From Rhynochetos jubatus (taxonomy: Eukaryota; Chordata; Aves; Eurypygiformes; Rhynochetidae), in assembly GCA_027574665.1 (NCBI GenBank), contig CM050653.1, forward strand, positions 11,616,664 to 11,680,663: 64,000 bases of DNA. Reading direction: 5' to 3'. This document shows positions 1 through 11,100 of the stretch, piece after piece. Numbering within the stretch: position 1 is the stretch's first letter; the number at the start of each line of letters is the position of its first letter. The position numbers and the translations under genes were made by a program. The notes below the pieces were generated by a model. It made no database searches and was not told the origin of the DNA. It saw only the letters and a program-made list of their open reading frames with translations.

Positions 1-605
1 GACTAGAAAAGTGGGCATGGCAGGTGGAGAACTGACTGTATCCTTGCCCCAAAGGGTGGTGACCAGTGGTACGAAGTCCAAGCAGTGGCCAGTTTCTAGC
101 GGTGTCTCCAAGGGACTGACCGTGGGACCAATACTGCCGAGTATCTTCGTGACTGACCTGAACAGGGGGACAGAGTACGCCCTCAGCACGTCAGTGGATG
201 GTACCACACTGGCGGTCAATATGCTGGAGGGCAGGGTTCTTATTCAGAGGGACCTCAAGAGGCTGGAGGAATGGTCTGAGAGGAGCCTCCTGGACTTCAG
301 TAACGACAAGTGTGAAGTCCTGTGTCCCATACAGAATAACCCTATGCAAATATATGGAGTGGGGACCAACTGGCAAGGAAGCAGGCTTTACTGAAAGAGA
401 CCCGAGGGTTCTGGTGAACTAAAGTGGGGAACACAAGTCGGCTATAAGCCCTCCTGGCACAGACAGATGACTGAAAATGGGTTCTATTAGCAAGTGAACC
501 CAGCAGGCTTAAGGAAATTATTATTTCCCTCTATCTGGCATTTCTGACAACACTTGTAGAGTATTGAGCCCAGCCTCGAACTAGACCATAACAGGAATGT
601 CACAG
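1..605 (+). mobile_element. CR1 LINE fragment (ORF2 reverse transcriptase C-terminal part), left-truncated by the window
   Basis: Translation of the first 390 bases follows the end of the CR1 ORF2 reverse transcriptase. A degraded version of the SGVPQGS...GP segment lies near residues 30-42, then a former ADDT-type catalytic block (near residues 63-66 the aspartates read SVDGTT, so the active site is not intact), then a well-kept 'IQRDLKRLEEWSERSLLDF' block. The DNA stays CR1-like after the first stop, through 'attagcaagtgaacccagcaggc' to about base 590, beyond which the resemblance fades. Several stops and indels make it a dead copy. CR1 is the dominant LINE of birds and is usually 5'-truncated. 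The copy begins at or left of base 1, so its true start is not visible. The family call is firm; the 3' boundary is approximate. Confidence 0.87.
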
Positions 606-2297
606 ACAGCTAGACTGAGTCTGATGTTTTAATCTGATCAGCTTCACTCTATCAATGCATGATATTCCAGCATACAGAACCACATCAAGAAAGGAGGCAG
701 CTCTGTGGAACACGCAGAAAATAGTGGGTTTGGTACTGATTACTCAAGATAGTATTAAGGAAGATCTTATACAGCATTTAGGAATTTTTGGTTCGACTTC
801 TGCATCACTTTTATTTACTTCTTCAGTCTGTCTGTATCAAAAAGTATTCTATTCAAATGGTTGCACAAAGCAAAACAGCTGATGGCTATGGTTTCACTAA
901 TCGTTGACCACAAGGTGTTGCAGAAAAATCGTCTGATCAAGAAAAGAGAAATAGTATGAGAAATAGTATGTTATTTATGTGATCGACTGTAGAGCCAGTT
1001 TCTCTGAATCATAACGATTAACCACCCTATGGAACAGGTGCAAGAATTATTTGTCAGTTGTTCCCAGGATTTAAATTGTGTACGAAAACATGTGAAAAAC
1101 AATTACAAGTGACAGACAGGAGGGGAAAACAATGAAAATATTTTGTTTTTATACAATTTCTGAACACTAAATGGCCTGAATTCTATTAATTACATGTTCA
1201 CAGTAATTCCTTCATGCAAACTGATTCATAAACACAGTTGCCAATTCTATCAGCCACAAATGGGTCATTCACATAACAGCACAGCTCTATTTATTTTGGC
1301 CACCCAGCCAGGACCAGAAGCACAGGCAGTATAGCCAAAGCCGAATGAGGATGGACACTTTCTTTACTGGGAAACAATTTTTTTAATTTCTCTAACATCA
1401 GTAATAAGAAAGCAATGACTTTATGCACTGCAATACTGCTACTGTCAGCATTAAAAAATAATCTTGGCTTCAACCTCCAAATTTTAAGTTTGGTATATAA
1501 CATGCTCAAGTTACTCCTCCCTTACTTCGACCCCTCTAGTGTATGCCCAAGTCCTGTTTCTAAACTTTCCTCCACACCTTGAGGATTATCGATTTACTTT
1601 AAAGGACAGAAAGGTGAGATTCTGACATACCCACTGGAGCACAGGGAAGTAAACCAAAAAGGAAAAGTCACAGGACCAAACCCTCCCCTACTGAAGTCAC
1701 CGGCCATTTGCTGCCAGGACCGCAGGCCAAGCAAGATCAGAAGGGTTGGCAACGTGGCAGTTAAATACAGAGCAGCCTTCATCAGGGAGGATCCTCCCAT
1801 GCCCATCTTGTGCTCACATACATACTCAATCCTTCTGTTACTCACTGATCTACAGTAACTGTTCAATGGCAGTGAGCGTCAGCACATAATACTCCAGAAG
1901 AGGAAACAATTAATTTGTTGTGGCTCACTGAGAATTTTGCCAAAACACCAGTCAATGCAGTTACAGGCACTGCTGTGTAAAAAAAAACAAATGGTCTTCA
2001 GTAATAACAAAAAAGCAAAACTATCTTCCATAAAACCCACAAATAACATACTCTAAAAATTACTTTTTCTGCTCCAGTTTAAAAATGTGATTAAAACTGT
2101 ACTGTGCAAGAGTGAATGCATCTACAATACTACAGGATTTGTTGTACTGAATTCACGAGTTCAGCAACACTTGAGTACATTGCGTGGCATGGCAGAAACC
2201 AGAATGCAGGCAGTACAAGAAAACTTGCACTTCTTGTAGGGCAGATCATGTTCTCCGGCAGCTCATTCACATATTGGTGGTCTACAACATAACTTAC
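606..2297. other. Unique AT-rich sequence, no gene seen
   Basis: Apart from a perfect 2 x 12 bp tandem duplication at 947-970 I see nothing with domain content. The short open frames here (for example 1594-1866 on the minus strand) are of random quality. Confidence 0.5.
947..970. repeat. Perfect tandem duplication, 2 x 12 bp
   Basis: The unit AGAAATAGTATG is present twice head to tail with no mismatch. It is probably a replication-slippage product and may be length-polymorphic. Confidence 0.9.
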
Positions 2298-2371
2298 CTT
2301 CCACAGCGCGTGCCCCAGCCTTAGACGCAAGAAATAAAACTGAATCGAATTAGGAGCGTTCCTAGTGCACC
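2298..2371 (-). CDS. Candidate internal coding exon, unidentified protein
   Basis: On the minus strand this 74-nt segment is preceded by a pyrimidine-containing 3' splice site ending CCATTTCAG and followed by a consensus 5' splice site, AAG/GTAAGT. One frame is open throughout (entry with two bases, exit on a complete codon) and reads CTRNAPNSIQFYFLRLRL and on to LWK. The other two frames carry stops. The entry phase matches the exit phase of the candidate exon at 3575-3634, giving CGG across the junction. No domain or family is recognised. The segment is short enough that an open frame is expected by chance in one of three frames, so the splice sites carry most of the weight. Confidence 0.22.
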
Positions 2372-2859
2372 CTGAAATGGATGGCAAAGCTTTCCTTGAG
2401 GATAGACACAATTAAGCTGCCTTCTCACAGCTGAGCCAGAAAAGGCTGGTACAAACTTATGAAAGGTAGTTCAAACCCTTTTTCTTGCATGAACATCCTC
2501 TACAACCTTAAGAAATCACATCACCTCTCCTTTGCATTTTGCTCTCTGGCTGGGAATAACGGCATTTTTCAGTTAACCATTACCTGAGCTCCATTACAAC
2601 AGTAATTACATTATGATCTGTAAGATGCTGACATGTTACCAAGATGTGGGGCAGAAAAGCCGTACATCTAAGGTGATAGCTGAAATGTTTATGAAGGATG
2701 ACACACCCTCTTCCCCCAAGAAATAAACAGCTGTCGTCACAGAAAAATTAAGGAGCCATTCCAACTTCTTCAGTGCTGTTAAAACAGTGGCACATGAACA
2801 GAGGCACTGTGTGAGGCAAATGAGTTTGAGACTTACTTGCTCCTATTTATGAAAATAAT

Positions 2860-2876
2860 AAAAAAAAAAAAAAAAA
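2860..2876 (+). repeat. Poly(A) tract, A17
   Basis: Seventeen uninterrupted A residues follow AATAAT. There is no recognisable retrotransposon body upstream, so it could be a simple slippage tract. Confidence 0.9.
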
Positions 2877-3574
2877 GTTGCACAAACTGGTGGTTGATAC
2901 TGGGAAAATGCATTGAAGCAATTCGTGGTAGACATCAGGAGACTCTTCCCATCTGGCCCTGGCTCCTCCAGCACATTCAATGCTGCCAGGAATCCAAATC
3001 TGTAATTACAGCTACCCGGTGCATGGAACAACCACACTCCTTTGCCTTCTATTTCGTGTATTCACAAACTAAAGCTTGCCCTGCAGCTGGCTGCTTCCTC
3101 CAGAGCCCACAAAGCCCCAGCCACACGCTGGGGTGTGTATTCATACCACAGGCACCCAGGGCCTTTGGGAACCAGAGCCAAGTTGCCCCACTTTGGCTCC
3201 AGCCTTGCTGCCCAGTGCCTGGCCAGTGCTCACATCCCTCCCATGGCCTCCCCCCATGCCCTGTGAAAACTACAGGGACAGCACAGAGCTGGCTCCTCCC
3301 AGGGTCTGTGCTCCCGAAAATCCAGCGTTGTGCGAGATGTCATGTTATTTCAAGTGATGGAGTGAGATTATAAAAGGACAAACTGTTATTCCAGGACAGC
3401 CCAATGCCAACAGTGCACTGCAAGCACAGTGATTTTGTGCCAGATAAGAATATCACAATCAAGGAGCACAAAAGCACTTTGGCCAAGCACCTATGATGTA
3501 GCAACAATGGATCACAGCTCTTCCACTCAGATTAATTGCCAGCAGCGCTAATGAAATGCAAGCGTATAACTTAC
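2877..3574. other. GC-richer patch with overlapping + frames, no recognised gene
   Basis: Bases 3000-3320 are C-rich, and a 178-codon + frame starting at 2837 overlaps two shorter + frames in the same stretch. The products are rich in P, S, A and C with no domain. Low stop density from C-rich composition is the likelier explanation. Confidence 0.4.
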
Positions 3575-3634
3575 GGCAGAAAACACTAGGAGTACTGAAC
3601 TGACAAAGGGAGACATCTACCCAGCCAGGAAGGG
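3575..3634 (-). CDS. Candidate short internal exon, unidentified protein
   Basis: This 60-nt minus-strand segment lies between a good 3' splice site (TTTTATTTCTAG) and a 5' splice site GCC/GTAAGT. One frame is open and reads LPGWVDVSLCQFSTPSVFC. It ends with one base of a codon that the next candidate exon (2298-2371) would complete. The other frames contain stops. No family is recognised, and at this length chance is a serious alternative. Confidence 0.17.
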
Positions 3635-4515
3635 CTAGAAATAAAACTGGGTTTTGCAACATGCAGTACCTAGCACAGAAGCATGGCTCCTTAGTGACGC
3701 TTCAGCTTACAGAAGAACAATTTGAGTTACCTAGCAGGTAACCACAGGCAGCGCAACAGCCCGTCGTCCCCTCCTGCGACTCCTGGCTGGGTGGCTGGCC
3801 CCTTCCTTTTTGGCTAAAGCTTCCAAAATGTTCAGAGGAATCCCCTTCCCAAATGCAAAGCTCAGACCTCTTCTCACCTGGAAACCTGCTCCAACTACAG
3901 TCAGTCAAGTGTATGCTGAATGTCAAAAATTACAGGAGGCAAATCTTTTATTTCCATGTCTGGGTTTGTAAGAGCAAACAGCCATTCTGGTAACACAGAG
4001 CTCGAAGCTGTGGAACTACAGCAAGGGACGCAGGAGCACTCCAATATGTAGACACAATCTTACACATCACTGATCAGTAAGTGTATCTGGTACTCCTCAA
4101 CCCTTCCTCCTCTCCTTGAAAACGGGTATGAGATGGCGAAGCCAGGAACACGTGCGCTGCAAGGGCTATTGCTGACAGCTCTGAGAAATGCTCCTGCCTG
4201 GGAAGAACAGCAGTGCCTGTGCAATCTCTCAAGCGCATCAGTCAGATTCTATATGAAAAGTGTCTTTTACAGAGGAAGTTCTTTCAAAAGAATGCAGCAA
4301 CTTATGGATTAGGAAAAAGAAAATCCCAGAAAAAGGAAACGTCCCGTTTTCGTCAGTAAAAAAGCCTGGCTGTTGCATTTCACTGCAACGCCGTCAGCAG
4401 CGTTTCTGGTATTGTATTCTGAATTCTATTATTAGTATTTTCATTGCCACAGACATCTCAGCCGGTCTCAAGGCCCTGCTCGGCAGGAGGTAAAATTGCA
4501 AAGAGGCATCAAGTT

Positions 4516-4529
4516 GGGGGGGGGGGGGG
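4516..4529 (+). repeat. Poly(G) tract, G14
   Basis: Fourteen consecutive G residues. It is a slippage-prone homopolymer and could also be an assembly or sequencing length error. Confidence 0.9.
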
Positions 4530-5338
4530 AAATGCAGGAGTTATGAACAAAAGTACTGGTCACAGGACAGCAACCTCAAGGACTACTGTAGAAGGTTTTG
4601 GCTTATCGATATTTCCATTTTACATACTACACTGGCATATAACTTTATCTGGCATGTGTTACGACACAGTACTTTGTAATTCTAAGGTTCGAGAATTCCT
4701 GGTTCAGCATGCCAACGCGTAAAATATTAATGCCCTAACATAAAAGTCCGTTCATGATGTTTGTGAGCGTGGCCATACGCGTACGTTTATTTCCTCCACT
4801 TCAAGCTTTGCGGCACAATTGCTGCAGTTTTTGCAGTGAAGAAGTACAAAACAAAGAATTAGTTTCAAACGTTGGAAGATCAATTTTCCCAGACCCCATC
4901 GCTTGATAATTTAAATGCTAAGTGATGCAGCCAATTAGTCTAGACTGAAGTATCTGAGGGGGGCAAAATTTAGGTTAACAAATAGTGCATAATATTATCT
5001 GAATAAAATGGAGCAGGCGTCCTACAAAGATGGATTTCGAATCTGCCCATTATACAAAACAGGTGCAAAGAGTGCGTGGGAGAGGTGAATTCATCCCTCC
5101 CCTAAATGGCAGTATAAAATAAAACTAGGATATAAAATTTGGGGGTGTCTCACGGGGCAGTTTTTAATTATATCCTTAGCAGCATCTTAGCATATAATCA
5201 TTACCTCAGCCCCCTCGTTTGCATGTATATATTCTTTTGTGCCATGATCAAAGAACAAAGGTTAAATCCTTCTGAAACTCTATTCAAGCAGCAAAAATGG
5301 AAAACAGCTATTTTGAGGCTTTGGGCTTTTTTGTGGGG

Positions 5339-5355
5339 TTTTTTTTTTTTTTTTT
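5339..5355 (+). repeat. Poly(T) tract, T17
   Basis: Seventeen consecutive T residues in a T/G-rich setting. It is either a simple homopolymer or the 3' tail of an unrecognised minus-strand insertion. Confidence 0.85.
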
Positions 5356-5960
5356 CCAACTGTCTGTATAATCTGCTTAAAATTCTAGTTACTTAATAAA
5401 TCGTGTATGCAAAGCGTGACACCTAGACAATCGTGGGACACAGGTGAACTAGCAGAGTTTTAAGGAGAAACCTTGCAGTGGGCACGTCCCATGAAACCAG
5501 GGCAAGCAAAACCAGGTCTCCGGCTGGGATACTGGCTGGCTGCCAGAGGACGTCTACCAGATCTTCACTCTCCCATTCTACTCCCGCATCCAGGCTTGGT
5601 TTGCAGGGTTTGGTTTGGAAAAACCCAGAGTTGTTGTCTAGTCCTCTGTTGCTGACCTTGTGCACACAGATGGAGCCCCCTCTCTGTCCTGACAGCAGTG
5701 GGCAAACATCCAGCCTCAGTGCCTGGAGTGGACAGGAACTGATGGAGAGGCACAGCCATCCCCGTGTCGGTGAGGAATGATGAGATTGTGTCTGCCAGGG
5801 TGATGGGGCCGCTTTTAATCGCTGTCTTCCTGCTCTGGAAAATGGCTGCTTTCTGGTTGCTTCTCTTCTGCTGCTCCTAGCTGACCTGTACGTACACCAA
5901 GCTGCGTGTTACAGCCGTTCAGTGCTCCTGGCTACCTCTCTGGAAGTCCTCCATACTCAC

Positions 5961-6077
5961 ACGGCATTCCTGGCTCGTGTTTGCACTAGGGTTAACAGTG
6001 AAAGTAACCCATGTACTGCAAACTTTCTCCTTTTTTCTAAACAGAAGCTGGCAGGACCTGACCAAGGGTGTAGGACT
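5961..6077 (-). CDS. Candidate internal exon (39 codons, phase 0-0), unidentified protein
   Basis: On the minus strand, 117 nt run from a 3' splice site ending GATTATTCTAG to a strong 5' splice site CCGT/GTGAGT. Frame 1 is open across exactly 39 codons and is rich in basic and cysteine residues (FRKKEKVCSTWVTFTVNP in the middle). A second frame is also open, which weakens the coding argument. If real, the phase would suit splicing from the CpG-rich candidate first exon at 12629-12847, which ends on a complete codon. No domain is recognised. The splice donor is convincing; the acceptor has only a moderate pyrimidine tract. Confidence 0.28.
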
Positions 6078-7454
6078 CTAGAATAATCCATATTAAGTAA
6101 ATGAAGCCCTACAAGGTACACAGTATGGCAACAGCTCAGCAATTCCTCAGGTCATGGAAACCTGGAGAGATGTATTCCTGTAACACATCCAGCTGATCCT
6201 TGTGACACAAAGCCAAGAGGATATTGAGGTATAGGCTGCCAACACAGAAATACCACATCGACACAGGTCATGGGGCCAGGAAGCCTTTCCCGGTTCATCT
6301 ACACACCTCACTTCACCCGTCATCCCAGCCTCCCAAACTGAACGAAATGCTTACTGCTGGAGAAAACCAAACACAGATTCCTGAACGGATAGCCACCAAA
6401 GCTGGGGAAGATTTTGCTCTTGGGCTAGTAACCACTTTTCTGTAAATGGAAATGCTAGCAATTTAAGCTGTGTTACTTTGCACCCTGCAGAAATTTTCTG
6501 TCACTGAAGAGATACAGGTTGGCTCTTTCCTCCAACTTCCTGATGATCTGAAATTGTGGAAAGAAAATACTTCCTTTCTGTCCCTGACATACAACCTTTA
6601 AGATCAGTTATGAACACCCAAGACTGACCCTAGTTGGCTTCAAAGAAATGAGACTTAATTACCACGTGTTCACTTTTGAACATATTAAAAATTATTGTAA
6701 GGAAGCTGTAGGGGTTCCCCTTGCTTTGAGCAGCAGCAGCCCAGGTTGGAACTTCTGGAGGTTGGAACTGTCTAGTTCACAGACACACACTGAAGGGATC
6801 AAACGGATTTGTAAGTTTAATGTTTTGCAACTCCTCTCCAAAGTTACTACCAAGCTCTGTTCCCTAATAATGGCTATTAGCAGTAGGTAAATGAGGCCAA
6901 ATACTTCACTGTATTCTTAAGTGTTTTCAAAATCTTTACGTTTTCTGTAGCTTTTTACCTCTCTTTATTACTACTTGATACCACAAGTGTTCAAAGTAAT
7001 GCCTGACAATGATGGAGAAATTTCAACTTTAATAAAATCTTCTTTCAGGCAGGTTTTGCCAATGGTCCTTTTTAGAAACTGCTCCTTTCCCTTCCCTCAG
7101 CTTGTAATTTTCATGCTCTACTAGCTATAAAACAAAGATATGCTTAATTCCCAAAGGTTTACAAATCCTTCCACTCTCCAGAATTGAAAACCTCAAAAGA
7201 AAGAAGTTTCATCCTGAAAGCACTGCTGATCCTGCCAGAAAAGTGCAATTAGAAAAAGCATTTCAGTATAAGCCACAGTTACGCACTTTTCTGAAGCACA
7301 GACTCGCTTGCCATGAGCAGCAATCTATGGTAGAGATGGGGCTACATCAGGAGGAGCACGGCCAGCAGATCACGATGCCCACAGACTCACCTCACTTGTG
7401 CCACGTGAAATACTGTGTCCCCTTGCAGGCTCTTCCCAGTTCAAGAGGCATGAG
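6078..7454. other. Unique sequence, no gene seen
   Basis: There are no repeats or convincing open frames. A 42-nt minus-strand segment at about 6970-7010 sits between passable splice sites but is too short to support. Confidence 0.45.
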
Positions 7455-7640
7455 GAAGAAGGGAATAGGGTCCAGAAGATAGCTGGGGGCTAGGGCACAT
7501 GATCAGCAAACGGAGGGAGCTAGGCTTGTTTAGAGAGGGGAGGATGAAGCTGGGGTAGTGGCCTGCAAAGGACCTTATCATGCACATACGTATGAAGAGA
7601 TGCTCAAAAATAACATTAGTTTTTGACAGAGGAACAAATT
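7455..7640 (+). mobile_element. Degraded CR1 LINE fragment
   Basis: The segment 'agatagctgggggctagggcacatga ... gagggagctaggcttgtttagagaggggaggatgaagctggggtag' is a diverged version of the CR1 ORF2 3' region. In intact copies this region reads 'gggctggagcac...gagagagctgggcttgttcagcctggagaagagaaggct', and that region is well preserved in the copy at 48.5 kb. It is more diverged than the other CR1 pieces and therefore older. The LTR at 7740-8120 lies immediately downstream and may have inserted into or beside it. The boundaries are approximate. Confidence 0.6.
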
Positions 7641-7857
7641 AAGTTCTAAATGCGTCAGTAGGCCACAAGGACTATGACAAGGAAACCTTGCCTCATAAAA
7701 TTGCTGTGTTAATAAGGCTAATCCCATCCTAAGCAGACGAACACTCTGCCAGCTTCCCAGGCCAGCGGGAAGGTGCACAAGAAGCTGGGAGCACAGCCAG
7801 CACAGCTGACCCAAAGTGGCCAAAGGGATATTCCATACCACATAACATCATGCTCAG

Positions 7858-7866
7858 TATATAAAA
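7858..7866 (+). promoter_or_regulatory. LTR TATA box
   Basis: TATATAAAA lies inside the LTR, about 160 bases before the ATTAAA signal, which is the usual U3 layout. The element is diverged and present activity is unknown. Confidence 0.6.
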
Positions 7867-8019
7867 TCGGAATTGGCCAGTGGGCAGGAACTCAGGGACG
7901 GGCTATTGACCACCAGGTGGTGAGCACCTGTTGCTTTGTGCACCACTTGGTTCTGAATATTCCCTTATCAGTAATATTATTATTGTTGCTGCTATTGTTA
8001 TTATTCTTATTTCTGTCCT

Positions 8020-8025
8020 ATTAAA
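8020..8025 (+). terminator. LTR polyadenylation signal ATTAAA
   Basis: ATTAAACTGGTTTTC followed by CAACCCACAAGTTTT occupies the R/U5 position of this LTR family. Confidence 0.55.
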
Positions 8026-8120
8026 CTGGTTTTCTATCAACCCACAAGTTTTCTTGCCCTCTTCTTCCCCATCCCACCTGGCTATGGTGCTTAGCTGCTG
8101 GCTGGGGCTAAACCACAACA

Positions 8121-11100
8121 GTCCACCAACTCTGTCCTTCCTTCAAGAAATGTTTCAACCATATGGTAGAAGCAGTCGCTTACAAAAAAAAAAAATCACA
8201 GAAAAAGTCATCTGGATATTCAGTCAGCTGCTGTTTCCAGAGATGATGGCATCCTCAGTCATATAGGAAAAAGGCAGTAAAAGCAGGGCTTCACCCGCAC
8301 GTCCAAAGGTACTCTGGCATCCTGGCTTCTGCTAAAGTGTGGCTGAAACTAGGTTAAAATCTTAATTACAAAATGGCAATTCACTGAATGTAAGACCTAT
8401 GAAGGTAAAGAAAACACGGTTGCTGTATTTGCTCCTTAATGAGGGTCTGATTTTTATAATTATCATGTCCACACACACACACAACCCGAACTGTACACAA
8501 CCACCAAATCTATTTTATGTGGAATAACTAAACATGAAAGTATTTCAAAAATGGAGAGAGTAAAGCCAAAGGAGCTGAAACTCTAGGGAGTTGCAAAATA
8601 TACTCTCATTTAAGTTCAATTTAAACCCTTTCATAAACCATACACACAAACATTCAAAGTGATACAATGCAGTATAATTCAAGACTAATGTTGAAACACT
8701 GAAAGATCAGTGATGAAGAGGATGCCTCATGTGGCTGTTTCACTATCCTGTGCATAAAAAGCGACTTGGAAAAATATGCTCTAAATTTGCACTTTTTCCT
8801 CCTCCCAATGGCAGAATTTTATTCTGAAGATCTTTCATCATTTCGGAAAAAAATGCATAGTAAGAGGAAATTAATTAAAGCTTGCACCCTTATAGAAAAC
8901 AGTATTAGATCTCTTAAATAATTAAAGATATTTCTAAAAGGCAGCTTTTCTTATCATTATCCAAAAATCAGATTATATTGCAGCTGAGATTAATATTTTC
9001 AGCATCTGAATGGAAACAAACGTTGATTAAAGCCGTGCGATGGCCTAAGGCTTTATAAATAACCACGTCCCCTCTTCGCCAGTTGTGGCGAGGCCTACAG
9101 GCTCAGCATGCCAAGTTATTCCATCACAAGTCACACGCGCGGGAGCGCTGCGAAGTGAAGATCAAGGTTAAATAGTTAGCAGGGATTTCTAAGCGGGAAG
9201 ATGGCCGTGCGACCTTGCAGCTCCGACAGCCTCTAACTGAGGAAAATGTAGTATATAAGCAATCCGATGTGCCTGATGGTCTCCATGGGAGGGTTTTTTT
9301 TTAATTAGATACGAAGCATTTCACGTGTAAGAGGCCAACTAGAAAAGCCAAGAGTTCACATCAAAAGGTGTGCTGTTTCTAGAGCCCCTGCATGAAATGT
9401 GAGAGAACAGATACTTCACCCCCAAATTCCTTGCTCGTGCCCACCTACTATGGAAATCTTTCCAGCACTGAAACCCTCCTGCAGGCATTAAAAGGACTCG
9501 ATAGGAGCATTTTCATCACAAGGTGTGTAGCTGCTTTGCAGCGTGTCCCTAAAAACTAGCACCGCTCTCGCGAATGGTTTCCCGATGTGAGCTGATAAAT
9601 ATTCCAGCTAATGGTGCTGTCCCAAACTTCCCCTGGCGTTTCCTCCCTCTCACAGTTAGGCCAAAAGGCATTTTCATAATCCAGGCACGAAGGTGACTTC
9701 CAGCGAGCGGAGGCAGGGAGGTGGGAGCCTGCCGGGGTGCCGGTTCCCCTTGGCTCAATTCAGAGGCCAGAAAGGCAACTCAGCAAGGCTGTGTCTTACA
9801 GAGAGCTTCAGGAAAAAGGCCAGGACACTTCATACTGGGATTTTTCCCAGGTTTAACAGCGTATGTTCATCCACAGCTTCCCACGAGTCAAGGTAAAGGT
9901 GAGACTGCCCGGCGTGGCTGCAAGCCTGGCAGGTTGCATTCTGTCCAAGTCCTTCTCTCCAGGCAGACGTCTGTCCTTCCCACCCCCATCTCCTACCTTA
10001 CCCAAACAGTCCCAATATTTGCTTTGAGCAGCCCAGGTACTCCCTCCCAGAAAAGTACCTGTAGAATTTTATAAACTTGGCAAAAATTGAGGTATACTTT
10101 CACAGGAAAAGAGGGGAAAAAAAAGGTACAGCCCTGTTATGGGCTACTGTAGTGTCAAAAAACCATGGGTTTAACAGGCAGAAAGAAATCCTTCCTTGCT
10201 CTTTACTTCAGAACTAGCTTGAACAGTTTTGGAAGCAGTTTTCACACTGGAAGCTGTTACTGATGGAAATTGTGGGATAGCCAAAATAGAAAGGAAGCTC
10301 TGCTACAGCTTCCAATGGTATTTCCATTCGTTTTATTACCGCTATCTCTACCTAATGCAACGCCCTTAAAAAATATTTAAAACACTAAAATGCCTCTAAT
10401 TTTCTTTCCGTGACTAAGGAAGCACACAACATTAAGGAAAACCAAATTTTTTTTTAACCAAAATGATACTGTGGACGTCTCCTTATAATTTGACAACCAC
10501 TTGGTGTGCCTTCAAATCAACACTCACTCCATTTCTAACTACGTGTAACACAACACAGCGGGGGTGATGCGTGGTTATATTCTCTAAGCCGAATTCACTC
10601 TGGTTTCTGAACTGTTAGAAACAAGAGCTAAGGACCTACAAATAAAAGTTATTATTTGCTTCTTAAATGGTTAAGAGAGTAAGACAAGCCTCAGACCACT
10701 CCAACCTTACTAACTGCTGCCAGAGTTGTTTACACCCATTAGCAGTTGTCAACAGATGGGGTTTACTTAACTGGCAGCATCACTCAGCTTCATCAAACAG
10801 CACCTCCCTGGAAAAAAACAACATTCTGCAAACCTTCACACGAAGAAAATTAAAGAGGATGGCTGCAGTAACATGCATTTCAAAAATGAAATGTAATCTG
10901 CTCACAGAACTTCAGGATATATCTTCTACCTTTTTAGTAATTCCTTTTGTCTAGCCATGAATTCAAATTGGCAGAAAAATACAGCCAGCACCCTGAGACA
11001 GCAGAATTTTGCATGAAAAACATATATAAAGTGTTGAAAATAACTTGAATGGGTTTTTTTCCAAAGTATAGCTCCAACTCTCTTTCTAAGCAGATCAAGA

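Larger units (their letters stand above)
3635..5960. other. Unique sequence with homopolymers, no gene seen
   Basis: The stretch contains a G14 tract at 4516-4529 and a T17 tract at 5339-5355. A possible minus-strand 5' splice site (CTAG/GTAACT) lies at about 3727, after a Q/G-rich open frame, but its 3' splice site is poor and I do not call it. Confidence 0.45.
7740..8120 (+). mobile_element. Solo LTR of an avian ERVL-like endogenous retrovirus
   Basis: The order of parts matches a common neoavian LTR family. A GTGCACAAGAAGCTGGGAG...CAGCTGACCCAAA segment with GGCCAAAGGGATATTCCATACCA comes first, then CAGTATATAAAA (TATA box, about 7858-7866), then GGTGGTGAGCA and an imperfect ATT/GTT microsatellite (7975-8010). 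An ATTAAA polyadenylation signal (8020-8025) precedes a U5-like ...TCAACCCACAAGTTTTCTTG, and the element ends GGCTGGGGCTAAACCACAACA with the expected CA terminus. No internal gag-pol-env sequence adjoins it, so it is a solo LTR left by recombination. I could not locate the 5' TG end or a target-site duplication, so the left boundary is a guess. Confidence 0.8.

Noticed and set aside
2837..3373. 178-codon + strand open frame after a poly(A) tract
   Set aside because: Starts in the A-run, is C-rich and overlaps other open frames; no recognisable product.
7243..7482. + strand frame of 79 codons before the CR1 remnant
   Set aside because: Runs into the CR1-like sequence and has no domain or splice support.
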